Assembly: GCA_007922305.1 (NCBI GenBank)
Contig: ML677385.1
Span: 4,366,336 to 4,430,335 of the forward strand
Reading direction: 5' to 3'
DNA: 64,000 nucleotides
Source of the DNA: Dermatemys mawii
Lineage: Eukaryota; Chordata; Testudines; Dermatemydidae
The position numbers and the translations under genes are program-made. This document shows, piece by piece, positions 1-12,700 of the stretch; within the stretch, counting starts at the first letter, position 1; each line of letters opens with the position of its first letter. The notes below the pieces were generated by a model. That model was not told where the DNA came from. It saw nothing but the letters and a program-made list of their open reading frames with translations, and searched no databases.

Positions 1-1210
1 CCCTGTATCTGGCAGTCCCCCTCAGCCCCTTCACCTGTGCTCTTTACCCATCACGGGGTCCCTACCCCTGTCCCAGCACTCCTGGCCCCCTAGCCACTGC
101 ACAAGCTCCTCCGTCTGCACCAGAGCCCCCTCTGCACTGCTTTTACCTTTGGGTACCCTCACATGCCTCCTTATAGCTCTGGCACCTAGCAACCCACCCT
201 GCACCCCTCACCTGGCACCTGCTCCATGAATCCAACACCCTGCAGATATTCTTTCTAATCACCCCCCCACCTACCCACACACTCCCTTTTTATTCCCCTC
301 TCTGTGCTCCCTAGGTATCTCCCCAGCATATTACCTAATCTATCATGCAGGTGTCTGATGCCCTTGTTTTCTCATGTGTGGGGAAATAGGGATAATGATA
401 CATGGCTCCCTTGGTAAAAAGCTTTTGAGAGCTAATGATGGAAAATGCTATGAAGGAGTCAAGTGTTGTTGCTCCCCTGCAATGTACCTCCCAAGTGCAC
501 CCCAATGAACCCCAGGCTCCCCCAATATTCCTCTACAACATACCCTTCAGCATTATCACTTCCAGTATGCTCTCAATATACCCAGATATAGCTCTTGATT
601 GAACTCAAGATGTCATTGCTTCACAGACTCTCTTATACTCATCATGTTCTTAAAAACCCATACATTTGAAATGACTGTGCTTATCCCAGGGGAGAAGGGA
701 AGGTAAGTCTAATTTTTATTGCTGACATCAGGTCTTGGCAGTGTTTGCATCTGAGGAAATGTTGCTAGGAACATGGTCTAGCAGCAAGTGTAGATGAGGA
801 CAAACACAGCTTGTCCTTGTCTATACTTGCAGGTAAACAATGTTTCCGCTGTACCTGTTGTCAGCAATAGGTATTCTTTTCTTTTATATATGAGGCTTTG
901 CTTCCAATAAACTTACTCTCTCTGGCCTTGTCTGCACTGGAGAATTCTATAGTGTGTGATTTAAAATATTAATCTTGGCCCACATGTAAGTGGTATACTG
1001 TAGTGTCCACACTAGCAATAATATTTCCCGTACACTTATCTCTGCATCCACACACAGCTGTAAAGTAAGCACATTGCCCTCAGAGGTCAGTGATGGGAGG
1101 ACTAATTGTCATATACAAGCTAGTTTTCATGCTTCTCATGTTCATGAACGCTGTAATATTGCAAGCTAGCTATGACATTATTGACAGAATCTGTAACCGT
1201 AATCAATCAC
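1..1210. other. Non-coding, MITE fragments
   Basis: No coding exon is seen. Positions 355-460 resemble the end of an ancient amniote SINE-like repeat (gataatgata, then a stretch like aagcttttgagagct). Positions 740-850 and 924-1060 look like parts of short terminal-inverted-repeat elements (tgtctacactgg-type ends). The first 320 bases are C-rich but have no supported ORF. Confidence 0.4.
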
Positions 1211-2210
1211 TGTTGCAACCACTGTTACATATTTGCAGCAAATATTGTACAAAGGTTGTGTGAGATGTCTATGGGAAACTTATGATTGGCTGGTTATAAT
1301 TATTCTATCTGTAGATGTGTATCATTTTTGTAGTTGAAGTTATGAATATTGGCTCTATACTGTGGGTATTTCAAACTTATGCTATGCTTCTGGGTGACAT
1401 CCCAGGCAAGTTGGTGTCAGCTCTGTCCAGCCTGCTCGATGACCCATCGAGGACCATCAGCTGTACAACTGACCCACTGAGAGAAGGTAGACACACCTTG
1501 TGACTCAGCAAGGTATGCAGAGACCTGCCTATGGACAAAACTCTAAGGTTTTTCTATGCCATGTCCTGGATAGTGTGTCGTTGGAACAAAGAAAGCAAAG
1601 ACCACATAGCAAGAGACTATAAAAGGCTGAAGCCTCATCTCCATCTTGTCTTAAATCCTGCTTCATGCCTATAGAGGTATGATACTGAAGCTTTTCACAA
1701 AGGACTGAATGACCCATCCAAGCTGTGGATGTATTTGAGAGACTTGGTTTGAACTTGCAGTTTATTCTATCACTGCTACAAGCCTGAATCAAGAACTTTG
1801 CCATTACTGTATATAATTGTTTCCATTTAACCAGTTCTAGCTCTCATTTATATCTTTTTCCTTTTCTGAATAAACTTTTAGATTTTAGATTCTAAAGGAT
1901 TGGCAACAGCGCAATTTGTGGGTAAGATCTGATTTGTATATATTGACCTGGGTCTGGGGCTTGGTCCTTTGGGATCGAGAGAACCGTTTTTCTTTTACTG
2001 GGGTATTGGTTTTCATAACCATTCGTCCCCACGAGTGGTACTGGTGGTGATAGTGGTAAACTGGAGTGTATAAGGGAATTGCTTGTGTAACTTGTGGTTA
2101 GCCAGTGGGGTAAAACGAAAGTCCTCTCTGTTTGACAAGTCTGGTTTAGTAAAGGAACTCCAGCTTTGGGCTGTGGCTGCCTTGCTCTAACAATTTGTCA
2201 TGAATTGTCA
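1211..2210 (+). mobile_element. Solo-LTR-like element
   Basis: A roughly 1-kb block starts tgttgcaacc and has the order of signals expected of a retroviral-type LTR. A TATA motif, tataaaag, lies at 1618-1625 and a polyadenylation signal, aataaa, about 250 bases later at 1869-1874. A GT-rich tract follows. No gag, pol or env was found on either side, so this is probably a solo LTR of an old retrotransposon or endogenous retrovirus. The end near 2210 (tttgtca) is approximate and no target duplication was confirmed. The family is not named with certainty. Confidence 0.5.
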
Positions 2211-3406
2211 CTCTAAACTGGATTTCACCAAGGGCAGCATCATTGCACTAGCTAAGACTAAGAACAACTATTTATTCAGACTTGCTAACAGTACGACAAA
2301 CAAAAAAGATATTAAGTATGCCCTTAAAACATTTGTAGCAAATCTGGGATATGGGGGAGGGAAGGGGGGAACTGAACACTAGGGCATTAAAAGTCTCCAA
2401 TATAGATATATCATGGGTGCTTCTGCTTCCATTGAAGTCAATTGCAAGACTCCTGTTGACTTGTTTGGCAGCAGGATTGGGCTCTGCAGTAGTTGTCACA
2501 AGCAGACTTAACTTAAATTCTGGAGTTTGCCACCTTCTCATTCCATGCTTATTGAGCAAAAATAAAATAGTGTTACATTTATAACATTTCTTCTTTTTGA
2601 GAGCTTAAGTAAAAAATGAATGTATTTAGCAAGCAAGGAAGAACTGAGTAACCAACCAGTAGTTTATAGGACAGTTTAAACTTTTGTTTATTTAGGTAAC
2701 AAAGGAAAATGGAGAGACAAATAAGCTGTTTTTTTTTTTTTTTAAAAAAAACCCTAAATCAAACCCAGGACACTGCAGGGATAAACAGTTATGAACGATA
2801 ATGTATCATTCATAGCTGACAATAGCATTATTTATATAGTTCCATAAGTATTCATGGCTGTTTGTAAATATGTAGAAGGACAAGGTTCTTACCATGAACT
2901 CTAAATAAAAGAAAATAGAGTTTTGGGCAGCCACCACTTTTTCAAATCTGTCCATTAAGGATGGGGAAATTTAAATAATAAATTTGCTGACTAGCACAAA
3001 TGTTATCGAATATTTTTGAATATCAGTAGGTAAATACTCGGAAGTGAGTGTGCCAAAATGAAGTTCAGGTTTAAAGGCTAGAGACAAGAGTTAAATCTTC
3101 ATGAGACTGTTCTACTCAGTCATGTGCCCTTATTCATTTATTTTGTAATCATTCTTCAGATATTTTAAGTGCTGGTTGTTATTGCTAACTTATACTGTTC
3201 TCGGTACCCTTTTCTCAAAGACTAGGAGGTGGGACGAGGTTGGAAATCTCACTCTAAAATTTTTTTGTCATGGGCCACTTTCAGCTACTACAGTTGGCCT
3301 ACTGTGTTTAATTTTGTAATGAACTGGCTGGTGTGTATATGATTCCTCAGATACTCTGGTGATGAGTGCATTCATGGGTGCTGGTGCACCTCCTGGCTTG
3401 AACAGA
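2211..3406. other. Non-coding, AT-rich
   Basis: AT-rich intergenic or intronic sequence with a T17/A8 run at about 2729-2752. The short open frames here lack homology or splice support. Confidence 0.4.
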
Positions 3407-3414
3407 GTTTACAG

Positions 3415-4018
3415 CAGGGGTGGGCAAACCTTTTGGCCCAAGGGCCATATTGGGGTTCCAAAATTGTACAGAGGGCTGGGTAGGGAAGGCTGTGCATCCC
3501 TAAACAGCCTGGCCCCGCCCCCATCTGACCCCCACCCACTTTCTGCCTTTGACTGCCTCCCTCAGAAATCCCAAACCATCCAACGCTCCCCTGCTCCTTG
3601 TCCCTGCTGACCTACTCTTATCCACCCCTCCCGCCCTCTGAGAGATACAACCTCCCTGTCCCCTGACACCCCCCCAGAACCTCCGCCCCATCCAATTGCC
3701 CCCTGCTCCCTGTCCTTGATGACTGCCCCCTGGGACTCCCTGCCCCTTATCCAACCCCCCGGCCCTGACCCCTTTACCATGCCGTGCAGCGTGTCTGGCT
3801 CCGTGTGGCCCGCGGGAGCTAGTCACGCTGTCCCGCAGGAATATGCAGCGCTGCCGAAGCCTCCTGCAGGAGCTATGGGTCAGAGTGCTGCCGGTGCAGT
3901 GCGCTGAGGCTGCATGGGAGGCGGGGCAGTGGAAGAGGGGCTGTGGGAAGCCTCCCCAGCTGGGCAGGGAGGGCCCATGGGCAGGAGGGGCCTGCAGGCT
4001 GTAGTTTGCCCATCCTTG
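3415..4018. mobile_element. hAT-type MITE with 8-bp target duplication
   Basis: This 604-bp non-autonomous DNA element is flanked by a perfect 8-bp duplication, gtttacag, at 3407-3414 and 4019-4026. The ends are inverted: caggggtgggcaaac on the left, and the right end read in reverse is caaggatgggcaaac (13 of 15 match). An 8-bp duplication and a CAG-type end are characteristic of the hAT superfamily. The interior is GC-rich and has no transposase. ORFs of up to 178 codons inside it are by-products of that base composition. Confidence 0.85.
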
Positions 4019-4611
4019 GTTTACAGTTCGATTCAATGGTTCTCAGCACTCCTATGATACAAATAGTTCCAGCAACCCTGGATGCGTTAGAAATACCTAC
4101 ATAGACGTGTACTATTACTATCCACTGGACGGAAGCAGAACTACTCAATTGTGTACTATATCTTCTTTCTAATAGAGGAGCTTCTTTTAGCTTAATCGGT
4201 AACGGTCTCTGTTTCTGGGGAGAAATGTTAGAAGTTGTCTCTATTGCTTTTGTGAAGTTTTGAACTGACTTTGAGAACCATGAAGGTTCTACTTTATCAT
4301 GGATTAGATACAGTACTTGGCTTTATATATTAGAGGTCTAGATAAGGAATACATATATACACGGTATGTGGGTGAATAGAATATATACATATAGTTAGAA
4401 CTCACTGACTTATAGATACATGTACACATGCACATATATATAGTCCAGAGAGATCTAGTTATAGGCATCATTTTCAAAAATTAAGTCACAGTTAGTACAA
4501 GACAGTATAGAACACAACAGAGCCAGACTGTACCATGCTCACAGCACTAAGGTGATCTTCCATTGTTATCCTTTCTGTAGTGTAGCAGTGATACTCAGTT
4601 TTTCTGAGAGG

Positions 4612-4777
4612 CATGTTTGTGGAGGTTGCTGCTTTTATACACTTTATACAGACTAACAAAAAGGTTTGGACCATTCCTGCCACAGCTGCCTCCTCTCCTC
4701 TCCTCTCCACCATGAGAACAACAGGTGCAGAGCAGCAGCAGCGTTCTGAATGTTTGTGGAGGTTGCTGCTTTTATAT
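4612..4777. repeat. Direct duplication of a 27-bp segment
   Basis: The segment beginning atgtttgtggaggttgctgc occurs at about 4612-4640 and again at about 4749-4777, 137 bp apart. The sequence after each copy is only weakly similar. It may be an internal tandem duplication in an unclassified repeat. It gives both overlapping ORFs here the same N-terminus, MFVEVAAFI. Confidence 0.6.
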
Positions 4778-5097
4778 ACTGGAAAAACAAAAACCAATTG
4801 GTTACTACTAGGAGCGCTGTCATCAGTGCCTCATCTTTTGTGGAGAAATCTAGTTCCAGCAATGGCGCTTACAAAGCAAGAAGGATTAGTGGCCTTGTCA
4901 TTGCTACTCCTGTTAGCTTGTGGCTTATTTTTTTTCCTGATGTTAATTCCATCATTGCGCTTCCTGTTGCTGTTGTCAACATTACTACAATGACCATTCT
5001 CTTATGTTCCCACTGCTACCGGTATGCGAGTTACTATGCCTATGTGAAGGGCATGAAGAAGTGTGGATGGAGAGGTGAAAGTATCCATTTTATTTGA
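4750..5097 (+). CDS. Unidentified membrane-protein-like ORF or lost exon
   Basis: This 115-codon frame is not recognised. From about residue 40 its composition looks protein-like: a short basic segment (AYKARR), then two hydrophobic stretches suited to membrane helices (ISGLVIATPVSLWLIFF and IIALPVAVVNITTMTILLC), then an aromatic, basic tail (YRYASYYAYVKGMKKCGW). The apparent N-terminus is the duplicated 27-bp segment and is probably not part of the original. A possible donor, gtgaaa, follows GGATGGAGAG at about 5074, so the coding part could be a single exon or a retrocopy fragment ending there. No partner exon was found. It could equally be a chance ORF in a repeat. Confidence 0.2.
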   Translation: MFVEVAAFIYWKNKNQLVTTRSAVISASSFVEKSSSSNGAYKARRISGLVIATPVSLWLIFFPDVNSIIALPVAVVNITTMTILLCSHCYRYASYYAYVKGMKKCGWRGESIHFI

Positions 5098-7863
5098 TTT
5101 GTACATTTCTAATCAGGAAATTTGCCTAACTGGGATGTCTCTGTGGGGTACTGGTTGAACTTTGTGATAATGGATGACAATTATTCTAGCTCAGTGGAGA
5201 TGATTTGTTAAAACTGGGGCTAGTAAAGTGATTTCATGATGCTTAGGTGTTTGTGTATGTCTCAGTCGTCTTCTGGTTCTGTATTTGTCAAAATTTATCT
5301 ACCAGCAGTATTCAGTCTCTCTTTAGTTATGATAGATCCAGAAAGGTTTCATCTCTGCTTGTTTCCTCTTTCCATATCAACTGTACACAATAGACTGCTC
5401 AGATGAACATGTCACAGCGGCCCCTGTTGTTAGCACTTAGTAGGTAACAGTCTCTGTCCTACTGTAAAACTTGGCAGCTTCCCAGAAAACAGTATTATTA
5501 CTGAAATGGCTTATTCTTTTAGTGGCTCTTCTACTTAATTGGGACCAGTGTCTAACCATTTGGGCATTCCAGTTAATTAGACTCAAGGATTATATATATA
5601 AATCCTTCTATATACACCTTATAAATACATAAAGATAGATTTTACTGTATCCACCCTAATGCCCCCCCTTTCACTGGATGAAACAGCAGAATTAACAGAA
5701 ATGGTGCAAGTTTTGATGTTCCATTTGCTGCAGAGGGTAGGATGATTTCTGGTAGAAATGGATCAGGAGGCATCAGAAGCTTGAAAAATTTACTGCTTGC
5801 AAAGGGAAAAGGGAGGAACTCTTCTCCTCAGTCCCTTCTGCTTTTTCTTTTAAGGCTCTTGTCATGCTCCATTTGAAAAAAAGGAAAAAAATATTGTGCA
5901 ATTCCATTTTCCTGATCCTGCCAATGAGGCCTGGATTAATTAAGAACCAGTGGTGTCTTACTAGTAGTTAAAGCAACAGGACAAGCAACCACAGCTTTAG
6001 GAGCAGGACGTCTCAAAGGCTAACTAGCATTGCTTTTGCTAATGTGGTGGTTAATTTTTAATCCATGTAGACTGGCAGCATTTTGAGCTTCATATAGTCA
6101 GTACCACACAAGCTGTAGGCATATACTTTAGGAATGTTGTTTGCTGGGACAGAAACTTATGAAGCCTGACAACTATGATCTATCTGTTGACTCATCTCCG
6201 TAATGGATGTCCCAATTTAGTGCATGAGAGGTATGCCCAAGTACAGTGAAAAGAATGCATAAGCTGTTTCAAGTTCAGAATGGGTAAGGAAAGTGGTACG
6301 GTAGCATGCCTGGCACTATCTCCCTCTTCCTCTTCTGTCATCCTACTCTCCTGCTGCTAGTACTGTCCCATCTGCCTCCACTCAAGGTAGCGGTACCATC
6401 ATTTGTATTCTCTGTTCTCTTCTCCACTGGGGCTAAGGGCAAAAAAAATCCCAACCTAAATCGGTAGAAGCAACATGAATGCCTATTATGGGTCCACTCA
6501 TGCAGTGCTTTAATACCAAGATCAAGCATAGTTCCTCTCATCCCACCATGCAGCAGATCACACAGCCGAGATGATGTCTGTGGGCAAGTAGCCCTTTTAA
6601 ATTAGCGGGGTGAAGGGGGTTAAGCTGGCTTTTAGATGACCAGTGGATTTTTGTTCCAAAAGTTTGAGCTCCAATTGAGATGCACCTTTTCTCAAACAGT
6701 TCTGCCTGGTACTTCTCAGAAGATCTGAAAATGAGTTTACAGACCTTAGAAGAGGATGGCTATGGGGGAAGGTCTCATCTTCTGTGCCACTAATGTTTGG
6801 AACAGCTCACATTCCTTGCATGCACCTCTGACTTCAACAGCTTACTAGAATTCCCTCAACAATGCTAGTGTTGCTTTTGTTACCATGACAATTGCTGCCT
6901 CATGCATTCTCTGCTACTTCTCCAGTGTCGCCAATCTCAAGAGATCAAAAGTTGCCCCCTCCAAATCATGACATTTAAGAAAAAAATACATGGTGTAAGG
7001 AGTATTTTGGGTTTCTCTTGATTTTTGAGCACTCCTTGTCCATCCCCAGCGTGCTTGTGTGACAATTAGTGCTGCCCGCTCTCCCAGATGTTCTGGGTAG
7101 GGGATTTTGGCCCCTGCTTCAGGAGCTCTCACCCCCACATCTGCATATCCCCTACCCAATGATTAATCCTGTCCCTCCCAGCCTCACCTCTGGTCCTTCC
7201 TTTTTTCCAGACCTGCAGGGCGGGGGCCCTCTCTCTTTTCCAGGCTGTTGGGGCAGGTCCAGAGACTCTTCCCACCCCTCTGCCCCTTCCCAGAGGCGAT
7301 GTCCTGTCCATGTTTCTCACAGCGGGAGGAGGCAGCAGAGCTGCACTGAGCTGCTGGTCTCTTTGTTTGCTCCTTCCTTCACCCCTCCTGAGAGTCCAGC
7401 TATGGAGGGGTGAGACTCTGCTGGCTTCCTGCAGCATGAACTTCATGTGAGAGCTGCAGCTTCTCAAGTCATGATGAGGTGAGCGTTGGCAACGCTGAAA
7501 TCTCCAGTCAGTACCACCAGACCTGGTGCATCACTGTTTCTTCGTGTGATTCTCCTCAACAGATACCACCCAGCCCTAAATGTATTGGATAGTTTGTAGG
7601 AGTCTTGGATGGTACATGGCTAGAAAATGGTCAATTTAAATTTTGCTTCTTTGTTATAACCATAAGGTCTAACATGGTGAGATAGATTGCCAATAGATAT
7701 TGTGGCAACTTCTGTTGCTTTGCTCATCCATCAGTTTCCTGGTCATCTATTATTTCCAGAGAGAACCTGAATGTCAGAGTGATGTCATTGCCACCGTGTA
7801 CCCAAAGGTATTCACTTCCAGTGTTTGGTCAGAGCAACCAACAGATTGTATGTGTAAAGTATC
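5098..7863. other. Non-coding, no gene seen
   Basis: Mostly AT-rich. 6590-7500 has GC-rich patches with open frames on both strands that lack homology and splice support. No start exon for EFHC2 was recognised here. Confidence 0.35.
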
Positions 7864-7893
7864 AGAAGAGTAGCCATGTTAGTCTGAATCTGC

Positions 7894-8058
7894 AAAAGCG
7901 ACAAAGAGTCCTGTGGCACCTTATAGACTAAGAGATGTATTAGAGCATAAGCTTTCGTGGGTCAATACCCACTTCGTCAGATGCATTCCCCCCCAAAAGC
8001 TTATGCTCTAAATACATCTGTTAGTCTATAAGGTGCCACAGGACTCTTTGTCGCTTTT
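7894..8058. repeat. Long hairpin, SINE tail-to-tail palindrome
   Basis: The arm at 7894-7955 (starting aaaagcgacaaagagtcctg) is nearly the exact reverse complement of 7995-8058, separated by about 39 bases that contain a C8 run. The sequence just before the left arm (gtagccatgttagtctgaatc) resembles the 3' end of a common reptile SINE. The structure looks like two SINE tails head to head. Confidence 0.75.
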
Positions 8059-8825
8059 ATATGTGTAAAGAGACCTTTGTTCTTTTCTTCCTCTTACCTA
8101 AAGGAACTTGCCGGCACATATTTGAAAAAGTTTATTGTTCGCAGAACTTTTTAAGGTCAGTTTACTTCTAGTAATGATTATAATAACCATTTTTAAGTGT
8201 TCTTTATGTAGAAGCCTCTACGATTTTGCAGCGGGCAGTGGAAGATTCTTGATGGAATTTAATTATTGGGCCATTTGGTTTTCATAGAAAAAGTTACATT
8301 TCTGGAAGAATTCCTATGGGAGCAAAAACTTTACAATTTAAGACACAACTAATCAAAATAAAAAACAGTTCAACGGGAAGGCTGTCTCAGGACAGGCTTG
8401 AGATATACAACACCTGGTTCCGAGAGCTGTTTTCCTTTACCTAGATAAAATACTTCCCTCTCTTATTGGCCATACTTTTGACAACTGCCCTTTTCTCTGC
8501 ACCTATTGCTTTAGTAGTAGATGGGGGAAATATAAGAAATATTAGATCTACTAAAATTGGTGCTATTCTGTAGAGCCCTGTGGTATAAATCAGCCATTTC
8601 TGCCTGCAAATTTCTCTTTTTAAATTCAGCTTTATTATATTTATTTCCCATTTGAACTCAAATGTAGAAAGCTTTTTCCTGCTCTGTCTCCTACATACCA
8701 CCTTTCCCAGTTTGGTGAGGAGTTACTAAGGTAATAAAATAAGGAAACAAAACAAGAGAGTAATTGACCAGCATCAGGGGAAAAAAAAAGACAGAGAACA
8801 AAAGTAGGAACCCCCCAAACCTTTT

Positions 8826-8932
8826 ACAAAGAAATTGCCATATTGGATCAGACACGTGGTCCTCCTGGTCTAGTGTCCCATCTCTGAACGTAGCCAGCAT
8901 CAGATGCTTCAGATGAAGATGCACTGTGCTAT
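8826..8932 (-). mobile_element. CR1-type LINE fragment
   Basis: The motif order gccatattggatcagac, then tggtctagtgtccc, then gccagcatcagatgcttcag is that of the CR1 3' region read in antisense. A longer copy of the same region lies at 34640-34975. The fragment is heavily 5'-truncated, as is usual for CR1. Confidence 0.55.
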
Positions 8933-9528
8933 AAAGGAGTACTTCTTTAGTTATTTTCATTATGCTTCCTTGACCATGAACGTGCTCCTTATACTCTTAA
9001 ACAGCACTTCACTTCTCACTGAACATATGGATGTAAATTCCTATTGCCAGAGGCAGGGAGAGAATGGAAAGGAGAGATCTATTCATTCTTCTATAGGCAT
9101 AGGGGCAACTGCACACAAGAAGATGAGGGAGGACCAGTGGAGTAACTTTTGTCCAACAGTTGGACGGAACAAGGAGCTGGTTCCACCGAGGAGCACAATT
9201 CCCCCTCTCCCCAAATCCCATCACTAGTGCTATGTCTTACATTTATACCATAATCGTTTGTGTGTGTGTTTCATGTGTGCGCATCTACATGTGATCAAAT
9301 ATATCAAGGATATAAATATAAACCAAATATCCCTGTCTGTAAAATGGGCATTGAGAATTAACCAGCTGGACTGGTTCACTTCATTGGCAATATTCTAGTT
9401 ATGATATATTTTTAGAAGTTCCATTTATGTTAAAATTAATTGGAGGGAAGTTTTAAAGCTGTTGATTTAAATACATTTTTATGATTATTTAGTAATGACT
9501 TATTCTCTCTTTTCCACTCTGTTTACAG
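8933..9528. other. Non-coding upstream of EFHC2 exon
   Basis: AT-rich intron sequence. It has a polypyrimidine stretch (ttctctcttttccactctg) just before the acceptor at 9528. Confidence 0.4.
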
Positions 9529-9717
9529 CTAGGGAAAGAAAAGTTCCATAAGTCTCAGCATTGGGGTTACTGCAATAAAATTGCTATGTTGGTAGGAGAA
9601 GATAAACCTGGAATAGGAGGTGAACCTTTGCATGGACAAAAGCTGAAACCTAAATATAGTGTGTTTCCCAGAGGTGTGGGAAGTGATGCTCCTTCATGGG
9701 TAGCATTTGATAAACAG
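9529..9717 (+). CDS. EFHC2: EFHC2 exon (coding exon 2 by human layout)
   Basis: This exon is 63 codons in phase 0, with acceptor tttacag before 9529 and donor gtatg at 9718. It reads LGKEKFHKSQHWGYC and ends SWVAFDKQ, and corresponds to human residues about 15-77, the linker before the first DM10 domain. It contains the conserved GIGGEPL and KYSVFPRGVGSD segments. The upstream exon that supplies the start Met was not found in 1-9528. Human intron 1 is long, so that exon is probably outside the window. Confidence 0.92.
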
Positions 9718-12700
9718 GTATGTAGAAGTTGATCTCTTATAAAAATGTTTTTACAAATGGTTAAGTTATGCTAAAAAAGTATAAGATGGGTGGAACCCAG
9801 TTAAAGAAAAAGAAAATATTTTCTGTGCAGCAGTGGTTAATGTTTATTTTTCCACAGCATTAAGTATAGCTATATTGATCAATATACTAACTGAAACTGT
9901 CTAAATAGTCCACCACAAAGCTCCTAACTGGAGATTGGGGGTATAGCATGAATTCTGCAGGACATAGAAAAGCAACTTTATTCTGGTTAGCTATTCCTTT
10001 GAAGTCAATAGAACTGCTCACAAGTAAACGTACTAATATGTAGAAGTGTCTATTGTTCCCTTAGTTCGTGAAAGTACTAAGGCCTCAGTCAATCCTGCAA
10101 ACACCTACGCACATACTTAACTTAGTGCCTGTGAGTTGTCCAAATAGCTTTACTGGTACACATGTGCATGTATGCAGGATTGAGACCCAAGTTTATGAAA
10201 TAAGGCTGTAAACTACATATTGCACTGTAGCTCATATTCAGGGTGAACACTGCACCATTTTCAGATGTGTGGTTAAATAAACTAGAAAAGGTATTTAAAG
10301 TTTGACTTTTAATGTTTTGTTTTAAAATTATTCTGCTTTTGCCCTTTTCTTCTTGTTTATTAGCTTCCCTCAAGATCTAATAATCCAATTAAAATTGAAA
10401 GAAGGGAATGTGTAGAACTTCATTTACCCAATTTAATAGTGATGAATCAGGTTTTTACAGTTTTCAACATTCAGCAGGAAGTAAGAGATTAAATGTTCAC
10501 ATAAACGGGTTAAGAGTTCACAAACGAGACCTTTTTTGCTTGAAACATTACTCATAATTTGACCATCTAACTACACTATCAGGTAGGCCAAACTAAATGC
10601 TATTTCCAGATGTCTCACAGAGTTTGTTGAATTTCTGTTCCTGTTTGTTGTTGTTCTTGTTTTTGGTATAAAACTTTTATTAGTTTTAATTAATGAAAGA
10701 GGATAGATACTCACTAAATTCATATATTAAACATGAGCCTGCTGTTATATTGCTATCAGGAATATAAAATCCCCCAAAGTTGAGGGATTTGGAGAGGCAG
10801 ATGTTTATTATCCTCCCTTTCCGGGTCATGCGCAGCCAGACCTAGTAGTCAGAGCCAGAGTTCACAGTCGTGAGATAGGAGTTAGCTGGGTCAGGAGACC
10901 ATAAGATCTGAGGTAGAAGACAAACTGGAGGTTAGACCCATAAGGCTGGAGCTAAAGTCAGGCCGGGTCAGGATACCAGGGAGTTAGAGGCAGAAACCAC
11001 AAGTCTGACACTAAGAGACAAACTGAATCAGGATGCAAGGAAATCAAGCCAGGGTAGTAGGTGCAGAAGGCACGTAGTCCGGAGAAAGGTGGAACCCACT
11101 TGAGACAGCTTCCTGTTCCTGCTGCTGACTTAAGGCTGGCGGGCATCCCATTATTATGGGGCCATGACTGTGCCCCAGAGGTCTTCTCATTATAAACCCT
11201 GTACGTAGCCTAATCTCATCTGTTTAATCAGGAAGCTGAAAATGTGACATGCTTACTCTATGGCAAGAAGGGTTTTCCCTCTTTAGCCTTAGTTAATGGA
11301 ACATTGTGTGATTTACAGGGAAAAATAGAAAATGATGGAACCATGACTTCAGAGAGTCTCATTACAGAAGTATTTTTCTACTAAATGTATGAGACAAGGG
11401 TATTTCTGGCACACAGAACACACCACTGTGTAAAGAACTGAATGGGGTGGGAGGACATACCAGCCACTGGCAGCCTCATGGTCCAGGTGCCCTGCACAAT
11501 CAGCTTGGTTTCAGCTTTACTTAAGTGGCAGTACAAGCACTGGTTTTCTAGAGAACCTCTAGTGAAGGTGAGAATAACCGAGGCAGTGAGGCTTGGAAAG
11601 GGGCCGGTTCTGGAGGGAATGTCAGGAATTAAGCTAGGGATGACTCTTCCTCCAGGGAGAGGAAAGAGAGGATGGGGGAAATAGGATTAGCCCAAACCAT
11701 TCTCTGGTTCTTACCTCACCCTCTTCCCTCCTTGAAGGAATTCTCATTCATCATTTAACATGCCTTCTTTGAGATGCTAGCTATACATATGTCAAGCTGC
11801 CCAGTCACCTCTCATGATTATTCTTGCTGCCAGAGGTAAGATTTAAGCTTCTACAGAAATAAAAATAAGTAATAATCAAATAATGTTTATATAGTATTTG
11901 CATGAAAACACTTTACAAATGAGTGGGCATTAGTGTCCCTGTATGGGAAAACTGAAGCACAATGCTGAGGAAAGTTGGCTGTGGACATGCAGCCAGTCAG
12001 CAGCAGAGCCAGGAATAGAACAGGTCTCCGTGTCCATTGAATCACAATACATCCGGTTTTGTTAAGACTTAAGTAATGTCATCTGCAGTGATTGATTGTT
12101 GAGGGGTGTTGGGCAAAGTTAAGATTGTTTATGTTGGTTTCACTGACCACCAAAAATTTTAGCCAGTATTTTCACATCTGGGTGCCTAAGGTGAGGCACT
12201 TAAATCCATGTGTAGAAAACTGTATAAATGCCCAACTTAGGCACCAACTATGAGAATTTTGGCCTTATTTTTTAACTATATCAACTCTAAGTTGATTGGA
12301 GACTATATTGTACTGTTTAGACAACCTTAACTGATAACTTATAGATTTGTTGTGTTTTTAACTCCCAATGTTAGTACGGAAGTTTAAGTATTAACTCACT
12401 TGTTAACTTGTAATCAAGGTTACTAACGTTCTTGAGACTTTTTGTTGGGTTTTTTTTGTGTTTTTTGGGCCAGCGGAAGGGTGGAAGTCAGAAGGGCATT
12501 GTCATGTACTGTTCAAGTGCTGAAAGCTGCCCAAGTCTTTGTTCCTTCAGGGTAAATTTTAACTCCTCTTCTGTAAAGAGAGATTCTCTACTCTTGCAGT
12601 TACATCCTTCTTCAGCAGAGCAGGAAAGACAGCCCAATCCAGAAACAGGACTGGGAGCCAGGAGATCTGCCACAGAACTTCCTGTGTGATCATAGACAGT

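Noticed and set aside
3500..4036. 178-codon minus-strand frame
   Set aside because: It lies inside the hAT MITE bounded by gtttacag duplications and has low-complexity Gly/Arg content.
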